Assembly: GCA_026260175.1 (NCBI GenBank)
Contig: JAKCWW010000585.1
Span: forward strand, 1-64,000
From: Reticulitermes lucifugus
Lineage: Eukaryota > Arthropoda > Insecta > Blattodea > Rhinotermitidae
DNA length: 64,000 nucleotides
Direction of reading: 5' to 3'
Below, in pieces: positions 22,555 through 34,896 of this stretch; the stretch's first letter is position 1; every line of letters starts with the position of its first letter. The notes beneath the pieces were generated by a model. The model made no database searches and had not been told where the DNA came from. It worked only from the letters and a program-made list of their open reading frames with translations. The position numbers and the translations under genes are program-made.

Positions 22555-22735
22555 AACTTGTAATATTCAACCCTGATTTCCGGCTTCCGCCGCGATGTTG
22601 ATGAGATCTGCGCTCTTCTGGGATATATCGCGGCGTCGTGTGGTAATTGTTTACCGACGTTTCGGGATAACGTGTCGGTCCCATCTTCAAGGGTCAAGAG
22701 TCTGAGTAGAAAAGAAAACCAGCAACCTATAACGT
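22555..22735 (-). mobile_element. Penelope-like fragment with one hammerhead-like motif
   Basis: On the minus strand TTGAAGA (22684-22690, the expected core C replaced by T) is followed by a hairpin closed by GGGA/TCCC, GAAA (22660-22663), ACGT, C at the cleavage-site position (22656), then GGTAA. ACCC before the core can pair with GGT. The ACGTC string contains the standard GUC cleavage triplet. Nearby, GCCGCGAT (22589-22596) and ATCGCGGC (22627-22634) form a perfect 8-bp inverted repeat. It lies next to the foldback at 22400-22531 and may be part of the same insertion. Confidence 0.45.
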
Positions 22736-24362
22736 AGATTCTGGAAAGTACGGTGGGGTGGCAATCCGTAGGCTTGATGACAGCCATAGGGCAGAACCAG
22801 GGTGAGAGAGGGGTGGATACAAACTACGTAAAGCTTCTAGGGGTACCGAGAATGCAATCAGCTAAGACAGCTGGAAGAAAACAAGTATGGAATAGAGTAA
22901 CAATACAGGAGGAAAATATAAGGATAAAGATAGATAAATAAAATACAAATAACCCAAAAGTAAAAATTAAAAATACAAATAAACAAATTGGAAGAAGAAA
23001 GAATCAAAATCACATTTGTGACATTTGCTTATGCCTGACATTTTTTGTCGTGTCACTAAACGTCTGCACTCTATTTCTAAACTTCTTACTTCCAAAGCAA
23101 GCAGTAAAGACTGCATTCTGGTAGTTATGTAAAACTGCGATTTCCAAAAGGAAGTGTTAAAATCGAACCACTTTGCTTTTGTCTTCTCCGAATGTTTATA
23201 AAATATGAATTACGGGAGATAGGAAAGAGCCCAGCATGGCGTGCTGGTTTACTGCAGCAAAGCGATTAAAAATATACACCCCTTCATCCAAAGACTCAAC
23301 ATATCACAAGCAAATTATTTCTGGTTATTAACCTAGTCTGTACGTATTCATCACCGTGGTACAAGGTTCTTCCTATATACGAGGAATTTACCAGAAATTG
23401 GAAGCGGATGATTAGCTCAGGGCACCGGTTTTGAATTACAGTCTATTATAATCTCGATTTGGAAATCGGATATATTGACAAATTAGTAAAACTAAGAAGA
23501 TAAATAAGCCATCATTAATTTTTGAGGAAATTCGAATAAGCTCTTATTTTAACAATTTGGCGAAATTGTTTGTTACATTAAATAATATAGTTATGTGCTA
23601 TCCGTGTTACAGATATCACTAAATCATTTTTTGGATATTTCTTCACCAACTCTTTTCCGTATAATGTGCCCATATAGTCTATAAATAGCTGTTAGTCATT
23701 AATTAAATCCTGAAATGTCACGGAGTATTTGTCACTTGAAATTATGGCGGCCCCAAGGTTTATATCTCAGGCTGTTTCTGGAAACTGAACCAAAATATTT
23801 TGATCAAAGCGACTCTTCATTACGCCTGTAGTACGGCTGTGCACTATGAGTGATGACAAAATGTGAAAGACTGGTCCACAGAGTTAGCTGCACGGTTATT
23901 GATGTCACTTCACTCGAATTACCCTAGACTCTAATCATGAACTGTACATTAGACGTTCAGCGCTCATTGCCAATCCTGTTACTAACCACACACATTGTTG
24001 CTTAAGTTCGGTAAAGAGACGAGAACAGTGTTCAGGGTACAGCATAATCGGAACTGATTTGTATCTTCTGGTGCAGCGCTGGAAAATTCTGAATAAGATA
24101 AACCTGATAATATTTAGATCACGTACCTTAGTGTACGCGTGATAACTACCTATAACTATGACGTTTGTGATATTAAACATAATAATGGGAATTAGTATCG
24201 GATAACATTACACACACACGAACTTCAGAAAAGCATGTTCATGTTCTTGTCACACCATTATAAATGTTCTAAATGAGACGAAAAAAAATTATGTTGGGTT
24301 GTATGGTTGTGCGAGTGAGTTCCACACCACACAGTAAATATCACTGTAATATTTTGAATATT
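22736..24362. other. No gene recognised
   Basis: Includes an A-rich interval about 22860-23010. No repeat copy or RNA fold was recognised. Confidence 0.55.
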
Positions 24363-24464
24363 TACTACTACTACCACCACCACCACGACTATTACCGCTA
24401 CTACTAACACAACTATTACTATCACTGCTACCTCTATTACTACTACTGTTACTACTACTACTAA
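24363..24464 (+). repeat. Compound trinucleotide repeat (TAC/CAC variants)
   Basis: About 100 bp of NAC/ACT triplets: tracts of TAC, then CAC, then mixed units, and TAC again near the end. The interruptions indicate an old array. Confidence 0.9.
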
Positions 24465-24919
24465 ATGTCTAATCCATTTATTTAGTGAATATCATGAAGC
24501 CTGGCAGGGTATCATTAAGCATCTCCTGGTCCTATATCCTTCTAGATTAATGTTATCCTATGGATATTTGTTGGATTCTTTCTTAGCCGACCTTTTTCGG
24601 CTGTGTTATTTGTCAGTGTACGGTTATAAATTCTGTTTAATCTATGATACTGTCGCTATTATAAGTATTAGATATAATTATTTAATGATAAGTTTAATTC
24701 CTAATCCATCTTGGTGCTCAGAAACTGTGAAATAAGCATGTTGCGTGATGCAATCCCGCGAGGGCGAAGTAACTTTGGTGTTGCGGGTTGCTCGTTCTTG
24801 AATGCGAAGAACAGAATTTCTGTTCATTAGTGAGCCAAACCCCCCCTCCTATATTATCCAGGCTGGTACGGATAGCAGGAGACAAAGGCACCAGGCTTCG
24901 TTAGTTGGCCTGGCCTGTT
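24465..24919. other. No gene recognised
   Basis: A seven-C run lies near 24840. Otherwise nothing was found. Confidence 0.5.
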
Positions 24920-25105
24920 GTGGTGTTATCAGCTACTTGTAGATTTGTGGTTCTCACAGCGGTGTTGCTTGAAAATTTAAGTCTTCTGGGAGGTAACGCT
25001 GTGCCGTTAGGTATTTTTCGACGTTTCAAATAATGTTCAGGTTGTAGTGCTGGACCCTGAAGATGAAGAAACCAAGATCCCTTGAAACGTCCGAAAATAC
25101 TGGCC
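24920..25105. mobile_element. Penelope-like fragment with short inverted ends
   Basis: ATTTTTCGACGTTTCAA (25013-25029) is inverted as TTGAAACGTCCGAAAAT at 25082-25098 with one mismatch. Between them, on the plus strand, CTGAAGA (25057-25063) is followed by about 20 nt and GAAACGTC (25084-25091), the same core as at the other foldback loci. The upstream 90 bp read like the rest of a pseudo-LTR. No coding part. Confidence 0.45.
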
Positions 25106-25580
25106 CAAATATACAACGTCACATCACACATAACTTGAGTCTTTAGCTGTGATCACCACAGTACACACACCAATATTCTCGCAATGTAGGATAATGTTCC
25201 TATTATTTTGGTGCTGTATAAGCTTATCAGTTGAAATAAGCTGTATGAGATGAATTGAAAATCAATATGCAGTGAATTAAAAATTGCCTCAATAAAGTTA
25301 TTTATTCTTCTGTATGTTGACACTGTTTGTGTAGACTGTTGTGAATTGGTTAGGTTTGGCAAGGCGGCTTTCAAGAATTGCTTCAAGATATTCAACAGAT
25401 GAACAAGAAGTTTCAGATTAAAACTGATATACAAAAGAAGTACGTCAGTCTTAACAAAACTATATATTTTTATCTTGGTTTTAGCTACGTGTTTCTGTCC
25501 GCATAAGGAACAACATCAGGCATTTATGTACGAAGACTTATAAATAAAGGTAAAAGTGCTTACCTAAATATACACTTCTG
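25106..25580. other. No gene recognised
   Basis: A 93-codon minus-strand frame (25153-25434), rich in leucine and serine, has no recognised domain. Confidence 0.5.
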
Positions 25581-25686
25581 TTGTGAGATCTCACAATTTA
25601 CAATGCTTTACTGTAAATTTTCTACCCCTATTAAACTCATTATGGTAAACTTGCAGTAAAATATAGTGAATTATGAGATCTCACAA
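25581..25686. mobile_element. Small inverted-repeat (MITE-like) element
   Basis: Arms of about 43 bp (25581-25625 and 25644-25686) are inverted copies with roughly 80 percent identity around a 20-bp centre. The left tip is itself a perfect palindrome, TTGTGAGATCTCACAA (25581-25596), and the right tip differs from it by one base. No target duplication was clear. It lacks the GAAAC core of the other foldbacks and so seems to be a different class. Confidence 0.5.
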
Positions 25687-26499
25687 GGGATGTGTACATT
25701 TTGGCATTTACTTCTACATTTATTTAAAGTATTTAACAAAATTAATACCGAATGATAGTCCGTATGAGGATCGAAATGTACCTGAAACCTGGAACTTGAC
25801 CCTTTGTTGTTTGTTTGTGTGTTTGTTTGTTAATATTGAAAAGCACAGCCGGCTGGCAACCATCAATGTCAAGATATTAACCTCCCATTTTGATAGAAGA
25901 ATATGACAGAAATATCAGGGTATCCATTGTGTCGGCTAAATTTGATATTCTGGTATGAACGTTACATGCATTATTACCTTCTATGGCTGTGTGTAACTCC
26001 CATTGTGGTATTATCAAGTGGTATATGAGCGTGTAGTACATGAGTTTACAAATCCCGTACGCCATGTAGCGCGGGCGATTAAATTTTGTTAAGTGGCACC
26101 TAATTCGTAGGTCTTCACTATTGAAATTTTTCATGTCATTTTTGTCGCGTCTAGAATGTTGAAGTGGCTCCTTGATTTTTGGAAAATTGTGCACAATATT
26201 ACAACGCAACGCAATAAAATTTATATCAATTAGTCATGCTCGACCTATTTCCACACATCAGGTTCTTCCTCAGGAGCCACACATCATACGTTATTTTTTG
26301 TACTTTGCAAATACTATTACAGTAATATGGATGTCACGAATCATGTTAAAACAAAATGTAACCGCGACAGAAAACGTGAAGTAAATCTAAAATGACAGTA
26401 CGATAAAAGACAAAGTAGTTTTGACTGAAATGTAAAATTAACATCCACACCAGTTTTTTAATTCTTTAGCTCTTAATTGCAACTTTAAACATACTGAAA
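25687..26499. other. No gene recognised; GTTT-rich run near 25804-25830
   Basis: A 110-codon minus-strand frame at 25877-26209 has no domain. A patch near 26230-26275 loosely resembles the ends of the Penelope-like elements but lacks the GAAAC core. Confidence 0.5.
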
Positions 26500-26773
26500 G
26501 TAGTATTTGCCGATCTCGGTGGCCACGCGGCCTAAGGCGTAGTTCTGCAGCCGCGTTATTGCTGGGATTACGTGTTCGAATCCCACTGAGGGCATAGATG
26601 TTCGTGTCTTGTGTGCGTTGTGTGTTGTGTAGGTAGCGGCCTCTGCGACGGGCTGATAACTCGTTCAGAGGAGTCCTACCGGGTGTGTGTGTCTGTGTGT
26701 GACGTAGAAACCTCAACAGTCAGGCGTCCTAGGCCTGATTTGTGATGTTACGCGACATAAAAATGTAGTATTT
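26500..26773 (+). mobile_element. tRNA-derived SINE, family S1, copy 2 (gapless)
   Basis: The body 26509-26764 starts GCCGATCTCGGTGGCCACGC and has a near-perfect B box, TGTTCGAATCC (26573-26583). It then carries a GT-rich stretch, CTCTGCGACGGGCTG, GAGGAGTCCTACCGG and GAAACCTCAAC. It is flanked by a 9-bp duplication, GTAGTATTT (26500-26508 and 26765-26773). It is the only S1 copy here without a gap and so is the yardstick for the others. It is more diverged than copies 1 and 3. Confidence 0.9.
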
Positions 26774-26976
26774 AACAAAATGTTTTAGGAAATAGTACAA
26801 TAAGCTGTAACGTGATCAATAATGCCAAAATGTTTGTAATAATTCGCAAACTACAACAGCTTACGTACAATGCATTGTCTTTGAGGATGAAGTCGATACT
26901 TTGAAATATGTATGGTTTGGTTGATTGATATGAATCTTAGTATCTTTATTGTTCTGGTATAAAATATATTGTTAGT
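26774..26976. other. Short spacer between two S1 SINEs
   Basis: About 200 bp of unremarkable A+T-rich sequence. Confidence 0.6.
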
Positions 26977-27272
26977 AATAGTTTTCTTTGCCGATCCCAG
27001 TGGCTGTGCGGTCTAAGGCGTGGGTCTTCGTCCGCTCGCTTACTAGGATCGTGGGTTCGAATCCCTCCGGGGGCATGGATGTCTGTCTGTTGTGNNNNNN
27101 NNNNNNNNNNNNNNNNNNNNNNNNNNNNNNNNNNNNNNNNNNNNAGGAGTCCTACCGACTGTGGTGTGTCTCAAATGTGTGTGACCATGAAACCTCGACG
27201 TAACGAGAAGCCCAAGGCCCATATAAGGCTGTCGAGCCATAGAAGAAGAAGAAGAGAGAATAGTTTTCTTTG
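26977..27272 (+). mobile_element. tRNA-derived SINE, family S1, copy 3 (contains an assembly gap)
   Basis: The body is about 26990-27258. B box GGTTCGAATCC at 27054-27064. After the gap: AGGAGTCCTACCGACTG, ATGAAACCTCGACG and GGCCCATATAAGGCTGTCGA. The tail is (AGA)n instead of poly-A. A 14-bp repeat, AATAGTTTTCTTTG, flanks it at 26977-26990 and 27259-27272 (the final G also starts the element). It lies some 200 bp after copy 2 in the same orientation, but each has its own target site, so these are separate insertions. Confidence 0.9.
27095..27144. other. Assembly gap (50 N) inside SINE S1
   Basis: By comparison with 26509-26764 about 55 bp should lie here. The round figure of 50 suggests a default or minimum gap. 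Confidence 0.95.
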
Positions 27273-30200
27273 GGCCCTTGAGATCAATACCGCACTACTC
27301 TGCCTTCATTTACTAGCCAGTACTATTCGTACTGTTTTCTTAAATGAGAAAGTATTAAATTTGTGATTGCAAAATTATAGTACGTAACGTTGTGGGGTAG
27401 GAAAGTAGTAACCGTCGCGAGCATCTCTTTAAACCATAATAAGTCATGATTAGTTCTCAAGAGCACATCACTTTCTGGGGTCGTCTATTGAGAAAGAGGA
27501 ATAGGAATTAGAATCAGCATCATATGTTTCAGCAAAGAATGGAGATGTCGATAGGAGAAATTAAAGGATAACCGAGGACATAATTGTCTTCTCGATGTGT
27601 TCCCAACCGCAAGACTTTCAAGAACTAAATTTGAGTGGATCTCATGGCCACTTTATGAAAATTAACATGTTTGACTCTCACAACAACATTTGTTGGTTAA
27701 TGGCTTCTTATTACCAAAATGTATTTCAATGTGAATTTATTATTATTCTGGAGACAAAGTTAAGCAATTTGAAATTCTTAGCTCTATTATGGTATGGGCA
27801 ACGCGAACATAAATTCGAATTTGCTGATTATGTTTGGCAAGGTGGAAACTGGTCTTGTCAAAATGTCGTGGTATGTACAGGCTTGTCTGTGATCAGTATG
27901 TAACTATTGTGTTAATATTGTGTTAATAATGTGTTAATAACAGATTGTTTATTACCATCGTAACGAAAGCCCGTTATATTCTATTTAGACATGTTTCAAC
28001 TCACATTTTTTTTAGAAACCCATATTCCAAAGTCCAATATATCTTAAATATTATCCATCCATCTTCTTGTTGGTTTCGCAAGTTTGCTTCTTTTGCACAA
28101 TTCGCCAGTGCAGTATAAACCACATTAGTATTTTTATTTTACTTAGCTATTAGTATTTATTTTCATTATTGTCATTACTTTTATATTTTCCCTCTAGGTC
28201 TGTAAGGCAGAGTTTCTACACGGCTTCACCGCCGAATATATGACTTGAAGTCTTTTGTAACGACCCTGTCGGTCGATATATTCGTTGTTTTATGCAACTC
28301 GAATGTCCGTTGCCATGTGCACAAAACCCCATCTAGGACCAGAGTCCATAACGTCACTTCGTATATTTTCACGATCCACATTATCATCATCATCCATATA
28401 GGACCACGCCTAGGTTTTGCTAACCAATGAACTTTAAATATGGGAAGAAAACAAATATGAAACCCTCAGTGTGCAATATTATCCGTTCCTTTGATATGTT
28501 GTACGTCCTGCATCAAATATCTTCTCTATATTCTGTTCCCTCTTATCCTTAACTTATTTCCTTTTCTCGGATTTTTAATATCAATTTTCATATCCACATA
28601 TAAAATATGCCTATGTATATGTGTATATATGTATAAATATTTGCTTAAAAGTTTAGTATTTTAGAGAGGACACGAAAGAATGAAAAACACTAATAGGAAC
28701 GGTAAAGTCTTCCTTGAATTTAATCTGCTGTTTTGTATAAACAACTCCTTACTTGTTTGCCGCCTCAGTGATTCGACGTTGATATTTCCGATTACAAGAA
28801 GGCTTTCGGACTTTGCTTCCACACGTATAGTGGAAATACCGTCTGCTCAGAACTCTCAGCATAAATTCTGTAAACGCAGGAACCTTTTAAGGGATTGGAT
28901 GGGTCATTGAATAGCGTATGCTTCAGTACATTCCATGGCCTCCAACAACGCCGTCTGTAATGCTCAAAATTTAATCAATCCGACGACAGTATCACGAGTA
29001 TATAAATGCCCGAAGGGAATATTAAGGATTAAAGTTGACATATTTCTATTTTGAAATATGTGAAACGTTCCTGTCTCGTAGCAGTAGCTCCTCTCTCTTA
29101 GAAATATCATCCTAATCACATAGAATTCAACATGGCTAGCAGTGCTAAAGCTCAGATATTTCCGTGCATTATTATTGGTCTGAGAAAGTACTACTCATTT
29201 CCTGAAATTTGTATTGTTAGTAGGCCTCCTTATCAGGGAGTCACAAAGGTCTTAATTTGTGACTGGAACCTCCTGGTTAAATAATGATTTTTTGTAAACA
29301 GTAACCCTAAATGCATGTCTTTATAAGATTTGATGCTTTTATAACACATAAATTCAATACCGTTTTCCAAACAGGCACCCATGTCAAAGTGGAATGGATT
29401 TCCACTTTCTAGAAACTGTAACTTCCTCCACATTAAACCTTGCTGAGGGAGCTAAGGACATCCATTCACTCATGAAACGGCTGCCTGCCCGAAAATACTT
29501 TATTGTATGACTGTTCAATGTGCATTTTGCTATTACTTTTTATTTATAAACCTATATAATAACTTAATACATAAAACGTAATATTTTTATAATTACGCGT
29601 GAAGGATGTCACAGTATTGTGTCTGAAATGTGAACTGATTTCCAATTAGTTTCAAATAATCCCCACACTTCCTGTTATTGTGCGTGATCCTGCATGAATA
29701 TCAAAGGCTTGCCTTCCACAAAGCTTATTTTGTTTTAACATTACATCAGATAATCTGGGATTTGTATTAGAATTATGCATGTGGTTTATAGACTTCTACC
29801 TGACTTTCGTTCCTGGGCGCTTCGTTATTACTTGCTCTTCACTGCAGTATATTGCAATTTTGACGTGTGTTTCATAAAGTTGTGTGTTACAGATTTGCTG
29901 CCATGTTATGACTAAAATATAAGACACCAATATAGTCCACGACGTATAAGAAAGTATTTGGTGATTCCATAATTATCTTTTCAAATTTAGATGTATTGAT
30001 GATCATAAGTACCGCGTTATTCAACGTACCGAAATTCGGAGTTCTGTCTTTGGAGTGTTATAATAGTGTAATGGAACTGAAAGCACCACAAATCAGGCAA
30101 GGTCTTTCATCTTAACACATTCATTTAGTCTTCTAATTAGGCCTACCTCCACTTTTATCATGAGCATGAAAACAAAACAGCGAAACTTCAAGATAGAAGC

Positions 30201-32212
30201 CGAATTTTTATAGTTTAACTGCGAAGTATGTGGCAGACTAGTGTTATTTTGAGAGATTTAAAATGAAAGAAACTTGGAACTATAATAAGAAACCCTGTAC
30301 TGTGTCTCACTTTATGTTTTCTGGAGGGGCAACCCGGCGACGGTATTGAATCTCTGACACTGCTTCATATGAGTTCGAAATGAACTTGCAGCTTGGTACT
30401 GCTACTTTCAAACTTGTGTGATGTATCGGAGGCTGACGAATAATGCGTAGGAACGATCAAGAACAGTGGTGGAAATTTCCCTTTAAATATGAGAAGTAAC
30501 GTATTTTCTATTAGGCTGGTTCCTTTGTATGTTATTTAATAGTTCTCTATAATTTGAACAGATCAATTAGGCATAACATTTCCTGATGCCGGTATTAAAG
30601 AGTGATTATTTCTGGCTATAGATTTACGGCATATCTTAAAATTAAATTCGCAGCAGTCCTTAATAGCGTGAATTCTCCACTTTTGTTTGTCTCCCTTGGA
30701 TGTAGTTATTTTCCGTTTCCAGACATCTAAGAGCTCAAATTGTGAATGGTTGCAAGGCTGGAGACTTTCTATCTTGAGTGCCTTTTATTCTGTAAATATT
30801 TTGTTTGAGATTTTGTATAATTTTATCTCGTTTTCGTCATTTTTTCTTTTCTATACAGAGACATTGTTTTATCTGACGGATATGGTTTGCCACATCTTGT
30901 CAGCCGTCTTACCGTTAATACGTAGCCGACACAGCGACCGCCCAGACGGACGTTGGAATAGGAACAGGAAGTGACAATCTTCTTAGTCTGATAAAGTGAA
31001 ATCCCTAAGTATGTAGATGAAAATGGGCTAATTGAGTTACCTATCTGTATGTGAAAGATAATCACACTATAAATATCCCACTGGACGAAGTCATACATTT
31101 TATTTTTTTATTTTAATTTATTTAAGGAGGGTGTCAATAGACTATACAGCGTTGATGACTTTGATAATGGTAAATAATGAATTGCAGAGGATGTTGAAGA
31201 AAACGATTGTGACTTAGGTTTTATTTATTGAAATATTCATCGTACAGCGATACACATAATTACCTCGTAATTCGGTTTTAATGTCGTCTGTATTATATAT
31301 TGCTTATCAGTGGGTTGCATGAGAGATCGTATAAAAAATACCTCCCTACTGAGCATCAAGGAAAGTACAGAGTACATAACAACGATATGAAAAATATTAA
31401 ATTCGTGAAAGATATTTCAGGCTAGTTTTCCAATATCAAACAGCGTTTTATCTAAATCGTTCAGGTAGATTCGCATTTGAGGATAGGAAGACAAAAACGA
31501 TTTCCGACCTGCGGCGGGTTTCGTTTTGTTAACTACGTCCAAAGGCTCCATACAGACGTGGACACAGTACGGCAGATTAATCTAGAACCTTGTACGTCGT
31601 TCGTGTAGGCTCAATTTTTGAACTACATGCAATTTGAATATCCTAAATTGTGTGTAACACTGCTGTGTGACATCTGTTGCGTTCTGCCGATGGAGCGATG
31701 ACAAGCCACAGTCAGGGGTTAATTACACCTCGTGTTTTACGTAGCGTGCATGTGATTGATTGGGTCGCTACGCCACCCTTGCAATTTCATGAGGCCTAAT
31801 CGGTTTTAAGCCCTTGCCATCTCGATTAGATATACGGAAAGAACCAAAAGATAGGGTCCAGGAACAAAAGTTTTGCACAGTAAACTGCTGGAATATTAAC
31901 AGTTTGAGCACAACTTTTCTCCCTCGTTATTGATAAGGGTGTGTTAGCTCGCAACCCCATGTTTTATGACATAGATACATATCTTACTGCAAAAGTGGAA
32001 CATGTGTATTGATTTGGTGGTCGGCTGAGTGGCATTGCTTATTTACGAGTCAACATGTCAACCGGTAATTCAAAGCAGTGTTGGCTTCAAGAAGCATAGA
32101 CCTCCTGAGCCGCTACCGGTTCCTTAGTCACCGTCCCCGCCGCTTTTTTTTTTGGTACGCATCTTTCAATAGTGTTTGCAAAAGCTCGCTACTAGATACA
32201 TATATACTATAA
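27273..32212. other. Nearly 5 kb with no gene recognised
   Basis: Short ATC run near 28382-28395, T-run near 32142-32152, and no SINE or LINE pieces that I could see. Frames at 27595-27903 (102 codons, plus), 30687-30974 (95, plus) and 30823-31098 (91, minus) have no domain, and the last two overlap each other. This is the longest featureless part of the window. Confidence 0.5.
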
Positions 32213-32248
32213 CAGTAATACCAATAAAATGCACACTAGTTAAATGCT

Positions 32249-32285
32249 ACATGTTTCGGCCACTCATGTGGACATCTTCAGAGAG
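32249..32285 (-). ncRNA. Hammerhead-ribozyme-like motif, left arm
   Basis: Minus strand: CTGAAGA (32275-32281), a hairpin, GAAA (32254-32257), ACATGT (32249-32254), and A at the cleavage-site position (32248). The helix I complement beyond it is weak because of the arm deletion. Confidence 0.4.
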
Positions 32286-32431
32286 GTAATACAAAGGATA
32301 AAACATTAGAATATGATACAATTATTGAAGTGACAGAATCAATTGGTTCTGGTTATGTATGTTATAATTATTGAAGTGACAAGGACCTATTGTTTCTGTG
32401 TCATCTTTTAATCTTTTATCCTTTTCATTAC

Positions 32432-32473
32432 CTCCCTGAAGATGGCCACAAGAGTGGCCGAAACATGTAGGAG
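32432..32473 (+). ncRNA. Hammerhead-ribozyme-like motif, right arm
   Basis: Plus strand: CTCC (32432-32435), CTGAAGA (32436-32442), a hairpin with 5-bp stem GGCCA/TGGCC (32444-32448 and 32455-32459), GAAA (32460-32463), ACATGT (32463-32468), A (32469), GGAG (32470-32473) pairing with CTCC. Position 7 of the hammerhead core is free to vary, so CTGAAGA is acceptable. One extra U lies before helix II. It is among the best-formed motifs in the window. Confidence 0.5.
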
Positions 32474-32523
32474 TTTATTGTATATAAAAACTATTTAACT
32501 AGTGTGCATTTTTTGGTATTACT

Positions 32524-33427
32524 ATTATTTTATATATATGATTAATTAATACACGGGTGATGGATCATATAACTTCGCACCTGGACTTTATCCTCAGCCA
32601 GGTGAATTTTTTAAAACCTACATAGCCTCTGATATTCTTCCGATCACAATTTAGTGTGCATTTTTATCTTCTCGTTTATACTGCATGCATCGCCAAAGTT
32701 TATTCTTGATTTTAACTTCCTAATAATACTTTGCGAAGAATTTTATTTGCGAAGTTCTTAAATCAGTAATTTTCACCTTCCTGATATTTACTTAATCGTA
32801 TTTAAGTTCAAATGTCGTCTTCAGCATTCTACTCTCAAAAGCCGTCAAACCTACGTTCCTTCCTCAACATAATAAGTAAGTTTGACATTGCAAACGCATA
32901 GCTACTCAGAGTAATGCTCACTGGTGAACCAACCTTACATCAGTTTACGGACATGGCTCAGAACGCCGTCAATATTTATAAGAACTTATCTGTGGGCTTT
33001 TGTAAATACGGTAATAAGCGAAATTTGAAGTTTTCACGGTTTTGAGAATAAAAGTTAAGGTCCTTAGAGATGTCACATCGTGTGGTTCGGTAACTGGGTA
33101 CGAAGATTCGTCTTAAACTTCGGACCAGTCTACCACAATACACGGCATCACACTCCAGGAAACCACATGGCGGTAATACACCGTCGGGGTGCATGAAATG
33201 CTAGGAATTTATTGGCTTGCTGAATTAATATTAGTTTTTCAAGAAATAATGAGTTTCGTGTTAGCTAATTTGTTAATTAGTTAAGTTACTTAATTTATCT
33301 GTCTATTTCTATAGCCTATAGCGTTATCTATATGCTTATCCAGCAGATATCTCCCTTTTTATAGGTAGGGCCTACTTAACGAAATAAATCCGTGGTAAAA
33401 CAATCTGAATTTTAAAACTATTAATAA
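32524..33427. other. No gene recognised
   Basis: Nothing beyond a 72-codon minus-strand frame (32976-33194) without a domain. Confidence 0.55.
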
Positions 33428-33750
33428 CTAGACAGGCAATGTCCGTATAACGTAACATTGTGGCGCATTCATGTAACGTGTATACCTCCTCGGATATCCG
33501 TCCAGTCTGGTACGATTTCACATGAAAAGAGCGCTTTTATGGCGCGTTAATGTCGCTGGCAACAGTGAAACCTGCATAAGTTTTTATGCAAATTGCTCTA
33601 TATTTGGACCTATTTTAAGCTATGTGGAACATATCAACAAATTTTTAAAAATGTCCTCAGCACCAAGTTTCACGGAAATCCCTCCAGTGAGAGCCGCGCT
33701 TATACATACGGACAGACCGACAGGACAAAGCTAATAGGTGCTTTTTCCAC
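33428..33750 (+). repeat. Dispersed repeat family B, copy 1 (related to family A)
   Basis: The head GACAGGCAATGTCCGTATAA is followed by TTGTGGCGCATTCATGTAAC, matching the head of family A. The interior differs from A. The tail shows CCTCCAGTGAGAGCC, a GACAGACCGACAGG stretch and TAATAGGTGCTTTTTCC, parallel to A's tail (CGTCCAGAGGGAGCC, GACA/GACG run, AATAGTCGCTTTTCGC). A and B therefore look like two lineages with shared ends and different middles. Confidence 0.65.
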
Positions 33751-34896
33751 CTATATATAAGCATCTAAAATGTTAATTGGACACGACCTTGAACCACTTG
33801 CCGTCCTCATATAATTCTCTAAGAAGGTTTTGAACCTCTGTGATAATTTATACAGCTGAGCATCACAAATATATATATATGTATCAATGCAAAATCAAAC
33901 ATCTCAGTTGCGGAAAATCTGGATTGCAGAATGTAAGTTCGGAGTAAAAAAAATCATTAGCGATAGCACCAAATCCAATATTTGTGTCTACACACAGAGC
34001 CCTCTAGACCACTATCTTGTCATGAAAATACTTTTTTGTCTCCTTACCTGCCCGATTCAACAAATAATGTGATTTTCCACTCCCTGAAAGTTTTCAAATT
34101 TTATCTCCAAATGAAATAATTGGGGTTATTGTTGTACTGAACACAGATGTCGATATAATTGTTACGTTATTTCTTGTATTTATTTTTTTGCAGCTTAATT
34201 TTGCTCCTGTTCAAATTCCAAATATATTTTACGATTTTTGTATTGTATACGAATAGGTTCAGACATGATACTTATAGTCAGATAATTTATTTGTACCGTA
34301 GGCCTAAAATATCAGACAGCTAAGGTTAGCGTCCTAGGTTAATCCACTGCCCTTTTACAGGACCGTGAAGCAGAAAATGTAGAGAAACTCTGAGCGTATC
34401 AGAATGTTGTAGCACAGTAATTGAACCCTGTATATTTTACTCGCAATTTACAACCGAGTGATCACGAGTCATATCTTGCGGAGTATTTTCTCGCCAACAG
34501 CTTGCAGCCTGTCAAAACACAAAGGAGAAGTCTGTTCTCGGCAACAAAGCTGCATTTCCAAATGTTTATCCTCCGGCAACATGCAGAAATGATGGCAATT
34601 GGAAATCGGATTTACATGTTCGCATCCTGTAATGAACAGACGGTATACCATTAGCGAAGTTATTAAACTACACATTGTATTCTACCTGTACAATTAAAAC
34701 AGCACATCGTAACATATATCTGCCCCCATGCACACTAATTTGACGGCTTGATTTGTACTTCGTCATAATATTAGAACAATCTGTTTATATGTAGACGTTT
34801 GTGTTTTATTATTAAGTTTGTTTTAATGCGTGTTTGCACAAAGTAATCATAATATGGAGATGGTGTACTTCGTAGATGTGTATATGTGTACGTACA
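33751..34896. other. No gene recognised
   Basis: Overlapping plus and minus frames at 34421-34675 (68-77 codons) have no domain. A short AT run lies near 33872-33881. Confidence 0.55.

Larger units (their letters stand above)
32213..32523. mobile_element. Foldback element, Penelope-like, with duplicated spacer
   Basis: Inverted arms (about 32213-32303 and 32412-32523) share AATGCACACTAGTTAAAT outside, ACATGTTTCGGCCACTC in the middle and a GAGGTAAT block inside. The right arm has about 30 bp more between the outer two blocks. The spacer holds two direct copies of a 46-bp unit containing AATTATTGAAGTGACA (from about 32320 and 32366). Both arms have a hammerhead-like motif. No target duplication was found. 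Confidence 0.65.

Noticed and set aside
26230-26276. Penelope-like end on the minus strand
   Set aside because: CTGAGGA is present but the following GGAAATAGG does not give the GAAAC core or a paired helix.
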